A stretch of DNA of 5,510 nt from Psychrobacter sp. (lineage in GTDB: Bacteria > Pseudomonadota > Gammaproteobacteria > Pseudomonadales > Moraxellaceae). Below are positions 1 through 5,126 of the stretch, piece by piece. The number at the start of each line of letters is the position of its first letter. Positions within the stretch are counted from its first letter, which is position 1. Under the pieces are notes generated by a model. That model saw nothing but the letters and a program-made list of their open reading frames with translations. It made no database searches and was not told where the DNA came from. The translations under genes were made by a program, and so were the position numbers. The stretch lies in contig JAHHUJ010000153.1 in NCBI GenBank assembly GCA_020024075.1, forward strand, positions 1 to 5,510, written 5' to 3'.

Positions 1-117
1 TTCGTCCTCCTGCCCCATCGAAGCCCAGGTATCGGTATATACCACATCGGCATCCTTCACCGCCTCTTTTGGATCGGTATATACATTGACCGAAACTCCT
101 GCTTTTTTGGCTTCTTC
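1..117 (-). other. Ornithine carbamoyltransferase (ArgF-type) fragment fused in frame to HtpG
   Basis: Codons 525-563 of the htpG frame read as the ornithine-binding domain of anabolic OTCase. They carry TDPKEAVKDADVVYTD followed by DTWASMGQEDE. Asp553, Ser557 and Met558 have the spacing of E. coli OTCase Asp231, Ser235 and Met236, which contact ornithine. The fragment corresponds to roughly residues 205-241 of the E. coli enzyme, so it begins and ends inside the protein. There is no start codon or ribosome site of its own. The switch falls in a lysine/glutamate/alanine-rich stretch (about 100-125) that is A-rich at the DNA level and could be a short shared sequence between the two genes. Recognition of the motif is firm. 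Whether the join exists in the organism cannot be told from the sequence. Confidence 0.85.
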
Positions 118-1689
118 TTTTTCAGCTTCATCTTGCAGATCGCCTAAATCTACCGCACCTTTAGCGATGTTTTGTAGCGGTGTCCCATCAAACTCATGTA
201 AGAAGTTCATCGCCCACTCGTCAACACGGCTGGTCATTAAGATAACTTCAATGCCTTTTTTCTTAAATAGCTCAAGCTGAGGGCTGTTCTTGGCAGCAGC
301 TAAGTTTTCAGCGGTTAGATAGTAGATCGCTTTTTGACCGTCTTTCATGCGAGCTTTGTAGTCCTCAAAGCCAGTCTCTACACCTTCATGAGTGCTGGTC
401 GCATAACGCAGTAATTTAGCGATACGGGCTTGGTTGGTCATGTCCTCACCAAGACCTTCTTTGATGACATCACCAAATTCGCTGTAGAACTGCTTAAACT
501 TCTCTTGCTTGTCCGCATCTTCACTGTTAGCAAGACTCGCCAGCATAGTTAACACGCGGCGGGCGTTACCATCACGGATAGACTTCACATCACGTGACTC
601 TTGTAGGATTTCACGGCTGACGTTTAGTGGTAGGTCTGCTGAGTCGATAACCCCTTTTACGAAGCGCAAATACATAGGCAATAACTGCTCAGCATCGTCC
701 ATGATAAAGACGCGTTTTACGTACAGCTTAAGACCGTGTTGCTGCTCACGAGCATAAAGATCAAACGGAGCTTTGGCAGGGATATATAACAGCTGTGTGT
801 ATTGCACCCGGCCTTCGACTCGGTTGTGAGTCCAAGCTAAAGGATCTTGGAAGTCGTAGGTGATGTTTTTATAAAAATCAATGTATTCTTCATCTTCAAT
901 CTCTGAGCTAGAGCGAGTCCAAAGCGCACTGGCTTTGTTGATGGTTTCCCACTCATCAGTCACCACCATTTGACCACCTACTGGCGCATCGCTGTCATCG
1001 CCCTCTTCTTTGACATCTTCTTGCCATACTTCTTTTCGCATTTGAATTGGCAAGCTGATGTGGTCTGAGTATTTATTAACCAAAGATTTTATCTTATTAC
1101 GGTCAAGATAATTGTCTTCGCCTTCGGTAAATTCCTCTTTTAGATGTAATGTAATAGAAGTACCACGGCTGTCTTTAGTGATGGTTTCGGTGGTGAATTT
1201 ACCAGTACCGTCAGAAACCCAGCGTACACCTTGATCCGCAGGCTCACCTGCTTTACGTGATTCAACACTGATGGTATCGGCGACGATAAAACCTGAGTAG
1301 AAACCTACACCAAATTGACCAATTAGCTGACCGTCTTGCTTTTGTGATTCAGACAATTGTTCTAAGAATGCTTTGGTGCCTGATTTGGCAATAGTACCTA
1401 AGTTTTCGATAGTATCAGCTTCATTCATACCGATACCATTATCGATGAAAGTAATGGTTTTGGCTTCTTCATCAATATCGATACGAACTTTTAATTCAGC
1501 GTCTTCTTCGTAAAGACTATCATCACTGGTGGCTTCAAAGCGCAGCTTATCGCAAGCATCTGAGGCGTTTGAGACCAGCTCACGCACAAAAATATCAGAA
1601 TTTGAATACAGTGAGTGAGTCACTAAATTTAGCAGTTGCGCTACTTCGGCCTCAAAGACATGCTGGGTGGCTTGTTGATTTTCGCTCAT
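1..1689 (-). CDS. htpG: Molecular chaperone HtpG (Hsp90), 3' end replaced by OTCase sequence; runs off the window
   Basis: HtpG is the cytosolic bacterial Hsp90, an ATP-driven homodimeric chaperone. I translated the whole minus-strand frame: 563 codons with no stop. The GHKL ATPase domain is intact, with ELVSNASD at residues 37-44, DNGIGM at 83-88 and GQFGVGFYSGF at 124-134. The middle domain carries LNVSREILQ with Arg359, which matches the catalytic arginine of E. coli HtpG (R336). The DEWAMNFL block follows at about 490-497. HtpG similarity ends near residue 525, and the rest resembles ornithine carbamoyltransferase (separate entry). Normal HtpG has about 100 or more further residues forming the C-terminal dimerisation domain, and these are absent. 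The start at 1689 is preferred because AGAGGA lies four bases upstream. An in-frame ATG seven codons earlier (1710) lacks a good ribosome site. The N-terminal 520 residues are certain; the 3' end may be an artefact. Confidence 0.95.
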   Translation of the reverse strand, partial: MSENQQATQHVFEAEVAQLLNLVTHSLYSNSDIFVRELVSNASDACDKLRFEATSDDSLYEEDAELKVRIDIDEEAKTITFIDNGIGMNEADTIENLGTIAKSGTKAFLEQLSESQKQDGQLIGQFGVGFYSGFIVADTISVESRKAGEPADQGVRWVSDGTGKFTTETITKDSRGTSITLHLKEEFTEGEDNYLDRNKIKSLVNKYSDHISLPIQMRKEVWQEDVKEEGDDSDAPVGGQMVVTDEWETINKASALWTRSSSEIEDEEYIDFYKNITYDFQDPLAWTHNRVEGRVQYTQLLYIPAKAPFDLYAREQQHGLKLYVKRVFIMDDAEQLLPMYLRFVKGVIDSADLPLNVSREILQESRDVKSIRDGNARRVLTMLASLANSEDADKQEKFKQFYSEFGDVIKEGLGEDMTNQARIAKLLRYATSTHEGVETGFEDYKARMKDGQKAIYYLTAENLAAAKNSPQLELFKKKGIEVILMTSRVDEWAMNFLHEFDGTPLQNIAKGAVDLGDLQDEAEKEEAKKAGVSVNVYTDPKEAVKDADVVYTDTWASMGQEDE

Positions 1690-1693
1690 AATA

Positions 1694-1699
1694 TCCTCT
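1694..1699 (-). promoter_or_regulatory. Ribosome binding site of htpG
   Basis: AGAGGA on the minus strand ends four bases before the ATG at 1689. It decides between this start and the in-frame ATG at 1710, which would add MENQEDI and has only a weak AATAGG-like sequence upstream. Confidence 0.7.
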
Positions 1700-1840
1700 T
1701 GGTTTTCCATAATTATTTTTATGCCTATTGGCTATCTTGCCCGCTATCATAGTCTATATTTATATTACCATTCATATTGATTCTTTATTTCACTCGTATT
1801 ATCTAAATATAACTATGATCTAGCGTTTGAGTTATCTAAC

Positions 1841-1869
1841 TAATAGGGGCGCATAGTTGTTTTTTCAAG
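1841..1869 (-). promoter_or_regulatory. Heat-shock (sigma-32 type) promoter of htpG
   Basis: On the minus strand CTTGAA (1869-1864) is followed after 14 bases by CCCCTATTA (1849-1841). The E. coli RpoH consensus is CTTGAA, a spacer of about 13-15, then CCCCATnT, so the -35 element is perfect and the C-run of the -10 element is complete. Transcription would start near 1834, giving a leader of about 145 bases. RpoH control of htpG is well established in Proteobacteria, which supports the call. Confidence 0.75.
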
Positions 1870-1892
1870 CCAAAATAAAGCTAAATTAGCAT

Positions 1893-1927
1893 AAAAAACG
1901 CCAATCACCCTGTAACAGTAACTGACG
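1893..1927 (-). terminator. Rho-independent terminator of the puuDR transcript
   Basis: Reading leftward, 1927-1899 can fold into an 11-bp stem with a 7-base loop (GTTACAG), and it is followed at once by six T residues (1898-1893). Four of the stem pairs are G-U wobbles, so the hairpin is stable only in the minus-strand transcript. It lies about 120 bases after the puuR stop and just upstream of the htpG promoter, so it separates the two units. Confidence 0.75.
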
Positions 1928-2046
1928 CTTTGAGACTAAATACAATAATTTCTATTTCCAAAAACTAATTTACCAGCCCTCTTAAAAGGACTGCATATTT
2001 AGATTTAACTTTTCGATGCCACTTATTAATTAAGCCACTGTTACTG

Positions 2047-2667
2047 CTAATAAGTCGCTGGCGTATGAGCACTCACTATACGCGTCACCTTAGACGTAGG
2101 ATTAATAAAAGTATGCGGCTGACTCGTATCAATCACATAGCTATCGCCCTCATTTAACAAATAAGATTTCTTATTAATATTAATCAATATTTTTCCTTCA
2201 ATTACTGTACCTATTTCCTCACCTTCATGAGTTATCTTCTCTTCTGTCGAACTATTGGGTTGATAAGTTTCAATCAAAAACCCAAGGTTTCTGGTAGGTG
2301 CAAAGTTATAGACTTGCTTTAACGACACCCCATTTTTGGTGTCATTGAGCTCAACTAAATCCTGTGGAGACACGACAACCTGAGCTTTTGTCTGACCCCA
2401 ATCTTCACTAAAAAATGTATTCAAATCAGATCCTAACACCTCAAGTATGGCCGCTAAAGTATTCACTGCAGGACTAACTTTATTACGCTCAATAGAGCTA
2501 ATAGCTGTATTGGTAAGCCCAGCAAGTTTAGCAAGCTTACGCTGTGAAAACCCCTTTGATAGCCGTAACTGATTAATTTTGTCGCCAATTGAAGGGTCAA
2601 TGCGTTGCTTTCTCTCATTGGCTTGCGCGTCAGATTGAGGCGTTATGTTTTCTGGCTTGTTTTGCAT
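2047..2667 (-). CDS. puuR: HTH-type transcriptional repressor PuuR (XRE + cupin)
   Basis: This is the repressor of putrescine-utilisation genes; in E. coli, PuuR is released from DNA by putrescine. Numbering from the preferred start, an XRE helix-turn-helix spans about residues 29-86, with SQRKLAKLAGLTNTAISSIE as its core. A cupin sensor domain spans about 131-201, with HEGEEIGTVIEG, a GDSYVI strand and QPHTF. The end, SAHTPATY, is close to the SAHTPTTF of E. coli PuuR. The open frame extends to an ATG at 2709 (220 residues), but that start has no ribosome site. The ATG at 2667 has CAGGA ten bases upstream and gives 206 residues, against 185 in E. coli. The extra 20 or so residues are a polar leader before the HTH. 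The start overlaps the end of puuD by 38 bp, so the two genes are probably translationally coupled. It likely acts on the divergent region at 3383-3702. Confidence 0.93.
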   Translation of the reverse strand: MQNKPENITPQSDAQANERKQRIDPSIGDKINQLRLSKGFSQRKLAKLAGLTNTAISSIERNKVSPAVNTLAAILEVLGSDLNTFFSEDWGQTKAQVVVSPQDLVELNDTKNGVSLKQVYNFAPTRNLGFLIETYQPNSSTEEKITHEGEEIGTVIEGKILININKKSYLLNEGDSYVIDTSQPHTFINPTSKVTRIVSAHTPATY

Positions 2668-3382
2668 ATTCAATAAATCCTGAAAATAGATATTTTGACA
2701 TTGCATCATTTTTATAATCAGCTTCTGGATGCCATTGTACGCCTAATAAGTAGGGATGCTTAGGCAAGCTAATTGCTTCAATTAAAGTATCAGGCGCTTT
2801 TGCTTCAACAAATAAACCTTCACCAACTTTATTGATGCACTGTTTATGCAGAGAATTCACCTTCCATCGACTATTAAAAGCAGATAAGTGACCACCAGCA
2901 TTAATAATAACATCATGAACAGGTTGATACTGTCTCTTAAGTGGCTGACTACTGTCTTCTAAATGTGGTTCAAAATAACAACCCACCTCTCGCCAATCTG
3001 GATGCAACGTTCCGCCAAAATAGACGTTCATTTCCTGCAAGCCTCGACATATCGCTAACAAGGGTACCTGATTGTTTTTTGCAAAATCGAGTAACCTAAA
3101 ACTAAGCTCATCACGAGCCACATCTTGTTTAGGTTCTTTATGCGTTGCGCCATAACGTGCTGGGGCAATATTGCTATAACTGCCTGTTAATAAAATGCCA
3201 TCGAGCATAGCCAAAACTGACTCAAAAGTATCACTTTTTGCAATAACATGAGGTAATAATACGGGTATGCCACCGAAATGATATATGGCATTAATATATT
3301 TCTCATAAACAGTTTGTGAGGGCTGGCTATCAACCATTTTCTGGCAACAAACAATGCCAATAACAGGCTTTAAATTTGTCAT
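2630..3382 (-). CDS. puuD: Gamma-glutamyl-GABA hydrolase PuuD (class I glutamine amidotransferase-like, peptidase C26)
   Basis: PuuD hydrolyses gamma-glutamyl-GABA to glutamate and GABA in the putrescine pathway. From the start at 3382 the protein has 250 residues (E. coli 254). It opens with KPVIGIV, as in the family, and has YEKYINAI and the LLTGSYSNI oxyanion-type loop. The nucleophile is Cys112 in AICRGLQE, and His218 and Glu220 in GVQWHPE complete the triad. The block QYQPVHDV and the sequence VNSLHKQ also match PuuD. The open frame continues to an ATG at 3427, but AAGGA seven bases before 3382 makes the inner start clearly better, and the extra 15 residues do not resemble the family. 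It is the first gene of a puuD-puuR transcript, divergent from puuA as in E. coli. All catalytic residues are present, so it should be active. Confidence 0.95.
   Translation of the reverse strand: MTNLKPVIGIVCCQKMVDSQPSQTVYEKYINAIYHFGGIPVLLPHVIAKSDTFESVLAMLDGILLTGSYSNIAPARYGATHKEPKQDVARDELSFRLLDFAKNNQVPLLAICRGLQEMNVYFGGTLHPDWREVGCYFEPHLEDSSQPLKRQYQPVHDVIINAGGHLSAFNSRWKVNSLHKQCINKVGEGLFVEAKAPDTLIEAISLPKHPYLLGVQWHPEADYKNDAMSKYLFSGFIEYAKQARKHNASI
2678..2682 (-). promoter_or_regulatory. Ribosome binding site of puuR
   Basis: CAGGA on the minus strand, ten bases before the ATG at 2667 and inside the puuD coding sequence. The spacing is a little long, but the upstream alternative ATG (2709) has no purine-rich site at all, so this site favours the shorter PuuR. 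Confidence 0.5.
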
Positions 3383-3389
3383 GCGAACG

Positions 3390-3394
3390 TCCTT
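3390..3394 (-). promoter_or_regulatory. Ribosome binding site of puuD
   Basis: AAGGA on the minus strand, seven bases before the ATG at 3382. It decides this start over the in-frame ATG at 3427. Confidence 0.75.
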
Positions 3395-3439
3395 ATTGCA
3401 GATGAAATTTAATCGCTTATGAACCATATTGTTTGCTTA

Positions 3440-3468
3440 AAAATAACACTCAACCTGCAATATGTAAA
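3440..3468 (-). promoter_or_regulatory. Candidate promoter of puuDR
   Basis: On the minus strand TTTACA (3468-3463) and TATTTT (3445-3440) are separated by 17 bases. Each element matches the sigma-70 consensus at four or five of six positions. Transcription would begin near 3433, giving a leader of about 50 bases before puuD. The region is AT-rich, so chance matches are likely and the call is moderate. Confidence 0.5.
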
Positions 3469-3544
3469 ATATATATTCCATTTTTCTTTTAAAAAAGCAC
3501 TATTAGTAATAATAAATTACTCTAAATTGTTTTTTAAATAATAA

Positions 3545-3573
3545 TTGACAACTATATATTTCACCCCTATATT
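3545..3573 (+). promoter_or_regulatory. Sigma-70 type promoter of puuAB
   Basis: TTGACA (3545-3550, perfect) and TATATT (3568-3573, five of six) are separated by exactly 17 bases. The sequence upstream (about 3525-3544) is almost pure A/T and could act as an UP element. Transcription would start near 3580, leaving a leader of roughly 120 bases before puuA. A promoter this close to consensus would normally need a repressor, which fits PuuR encoded next door. Confidence 0.75.
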
Positions 3574-3587
3574 GGATATTAGGACTA

Positions 3588-3654
3588 GATAGTTAGAAAG
3601 TTATCATTTTTTGTAACATAAATTACCATTAGCCTGCTTAGGTTTCTAACTATC
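3588..3654 (+). repeat. Perfect 12-bp inverted repeat in the puuA leader
   Basis: GATAGTTAGAAA at 3588-3599 is matched by its exact reverse complement TTTCTAACTATC at 3643-3654, with 43 bases between. The left arm starts about eight bases after the predicted transcription start. The pair could be two operator sites about 55 bp apart, centre to centre, or a long-range stem in the leader RNA. Nothing in the arms resembles the E. coli PuuR site. Confidence 0.6.
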
Positions 3655-3663
3655 CACTATTGA

Positions 3664-3682
3664 ACTTCTTTTTATAAGAAGT
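3664..3682 (+). promoter_or_regulatory. Hairpin immediately upstream of the puuA ribosome site
   Basis: ACTTCTT (3664-3670) and AAGAAGT (3676-3682) form a perfect 7-bp stem with the 5-base loop TTTAT. It ends six bases before AAGGA (3689-3693), the ribosome site of puuA. No T-run follows, so it is not a terminator. It could influence translation or be a protein-binding palindrome. Confidence 0.5.
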
Positions 3683-3702
3683 AATAACAAGGATGTCGAA
3701 AA

Positions 3703-5124
3703 ATGGAAACCCAAAATAGTGGCCCAAACAACCATTTAGCAGATATACCACAAGATGCTTGTTCCACTGTGCCAAACGCCCAAAATGACAACAGACAAAA
3801 TTATAGCCATAAGACACCTATTGACTATGTCTATATTGCCGCCTGCGATATCAATGGCTTAATGCGTGGTAAGCGAATTCCATACAGTCAAATCTCAAAA
3901 GCAATAGAAGAGGGTGTTCGTTTGCCCTTATCCATTCTAGGCGTTGATATATGGGGAGCAGATGTCATTGAATCTTCACAGTCTAATGGTGATATTGATG
4001 CTATTGCGATACCCACTGGGCGAGAAGCTTTCAATCTAATCACTACCAGCAAACCCTCCTCTTTATTACCTGTCTGGTTATATGATGAAGATAATAATCC
4101 TTATTATGGCGATCCCCGCCATGTTCTATCTCACATCAATCAAAAATTTAAAAAGCTTGGTCTTACCCCCGTTATGGCCACCGAACTAGAGTTTTATTTG
4201 GTGGACTATACCGAAGGGCAAACGCCTAAGCCCCCTATTCGCCCCAAAAATGGCTTAAGACTTAACAAGACTTCAATCTTAAGCATTAATGACTTATTGC
4301 AATTTGATGAGTTTTTGGATGAAGTATATGACGAATGCCGTAAGCTAGATATTCCAGTTGATGCCGCCTTAGCAGAAAATGGATGTGGTCAATTTGAGAT
4401 TAATTTATTACACGTAAACGATCCCTTAAAAGCGGCAGACGATGCCGTATTGTTTAAACAAATCGTAAAATCGGTTGCTGCCAGTCGTGGATTTACCGCC
4501 ACTTTTATGGCCAAACCTTATGGCACACAATCTGGCAGTGGGTTTCATGTGCATTGTAGCTTACTTGATAAAGAGGGAAATAATGTCTTTGACAACGGGA
4601 CAGAAGAAGGGTCAGAAATTTTAAAAAACGCAGTCGCTGGGCTACTCGCCACCATGTCTGACTGTACGCTGTTATTTGCACCACACGTAAACTCTTATCG
4701 CCGCTATATTCCTGGCACTCTTGCCCCAAATAATATTTCTTGGGGTTATGAAAACCGAACCGCAGCAGTACGTATCCCTGGTGGGGATCACAAAGCACGT
4801 CGAATTGAACATCGTGTTTCTGGTGCAGATGCCAACCCATATCTAGTATGTAGTGCAGTATTAGCAGGTATGCTGCATGGCATTAAAAATAAGTTAGAAG
4901 CTCCTGAGCCAATTAACCATATAACCTATGCTGTCGAAAATATTCGCACCCTGCCTACGGATTGGTTTTCTGCCATACGTGAGTTCGAAAATAGCGACAT
5001 GATTGAGTCTTTATTCCCCATGCAGATGATTGATCTTCTAATAGATGTCAAAAAGCAAGAAGCCAAACGCTTTGCGATGCAAGTCACTAATCTTGAATAC
5101 CTCACTTATTTACAGGATGTGTAG
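3703..5124 (+). CDS. puuA: Gamma-glutamylputrescine synthetase PuuA (glutamine synthetase family)
   Basis: PuuA joins glutamate to putrescine using ATP, the first step of the Puu pathway, in the cytosol. The 473 residues match the 472 of E. coli PuuA. A beta-grasp domain spans about 40-135, with DINGLMRGKRIP at 49-60. The catalytic domain spans about 136-470. Metal and substrate motifs are intact: TELEF (Glu161, Glu163), GQFEINL (Glu232), GSGFHVHCSL (His282, His284), VNSYRRY (329-335), ENRTAAVRIPG (350-360) and RIEHRVSGADANPYL from 367. The NLYDLPPEE loop that carries the adenylylation tyrosine in GlnA is missing, which supports PuuA over a true glutamine synthetase. AAGGA nine bases upstream supports the start, and the next Met (54) lies inside the domain. 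Residues 1-37 are Asn/Gln-rich with no recognisable fold. Likely controlled by PuuR. A related gamma-glutamyl-polyamine synthetase with a different amine preference is possible. Confidence 0.92.
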   Translation: METQNSGPNNHLADIPQDACSTVPNAQNDNRQNYSHKTPIDYVYIAACDINGLMRGKRIPYSQISKAIEEGVRLPLSILGVDIWGADVIESSQSNGDIDAIAIPTGREAFNLITTSKPSSLLPVWLYDEDNNPYYGDPRHVLSHINQKFKKLGLTPVMATELEFYLVDYTEGQTPKPPIRPKNGLRLNKTSILSINDLLQFDEFLDEVYDECRKLDIPVDAALAENGCGQFEINLLHVNDPLKAADDAVLFKQIVKSVAASRGFTATFMAKPYGTQSGSGFHVHCSLLDKEGNNVFDNGTEEGSEILKNAVAGLLATMSDCTLLFAPHVNSYRRYIPGTLAPNNISWGYENRTAAVRIPGGDHKARRIEHRVSGADANPYLVCSAVLAGMLHGIKNKLEAPEPINHITYAVENIRTLPTDWFSAIREFENSDMIESLFPMQMIDLLIDVKKQEAKRFAMQVTNLEYLTYLQDV

Positions 5125-5126
5125 TT

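Larger units (their letters stand above)
1690..2046. other. Intergenic region between puuR and htpG (357 bp)
   Basis: This gap holds, reading leftward, about 120 bases of AT-rich sequence with nothing I recognise (1928-2046), the puuDR terminator (1893-1927), the htpG heat-shock promoter (1841-1869), and an AT-rich leader of roughly 145 bases ending in the htpG ribosome site. I found no small gene or RNA gene in it. The leader is long for a simple transcript. I saw no convincing sigma-70 promoter closer to the gene. Confidence 0.7.
3383..3702. other. Divergent puuD/puuA control region (320 bp)
   Basis: A very AT-rich stretch between two divergent transcripts. It holds the leftward candidate promoter, the rightward promoter, a 12-bp inverted repeat and a hairpin next to the puuA ribosome site (all listed separately). 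The hexamer ATATTG occurs three times: at 3426-3431, at 3458-3463 (inverted) and at 3569-3574. The first two copies are the arms of a 7-bp inverted repeat, CATATTG/CAATATG, that encloses the leftward -10 element. The third overlaps the rightward -10 element. These are possible PuuR half-sites, but the known E. coli PuuR site is not clearly present. I saw no sigma-54 promoter and no small gene. Confidence 0.6.

Noticed and set aside
86..280. Open reading frame on the plus strand, 64 residues
   Set aside because: It lies antisense to conserved htpG, has no ribosome site, and its serine-rich translation is typical of the complement of a conserved gene.
509..757. Open reading frame on the plus strand, 82 residues
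   Set aside because: Antisense shadow of the HtpG middle domain; Ser/Arg/Cys-rich and without family motifs.
1981..2046. Possible second terminator directly after puuR (around TTAATTAA)
   Set aside because: Only a 4-bp CTTA/TAAG stem forms and no T-run follows; the hairpin at 1899-1927 is far better.
3664..3682. Attenuator-type terminator before puuA
   Set aside because: The stem is only 7 bp, AT-rich, and is not followed by a run of T residues.
3383..3702. Sigma-54 promoter upstream of the glutamine-synthetase-like gene
   Set aside because: No GG-N10-GC pair with the TGGCAC/TTGC context was found, and a near-consensus sigma-70 promoter is present.
4505..4840. Open reading frame on the minus strand, 111 residues
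   Set aside because: Antisense to the catalytic domain of puuA, which is intact; the His/Gln/Trp-rich translation reflects the complementary strand and has no domain.
3703..5124. True glutamine synthetase GlnA
   Set aside because: The adenylylation loop is missing and the neighbours are puuD, puuR and puuB; the sequence follows PuuA more closely.
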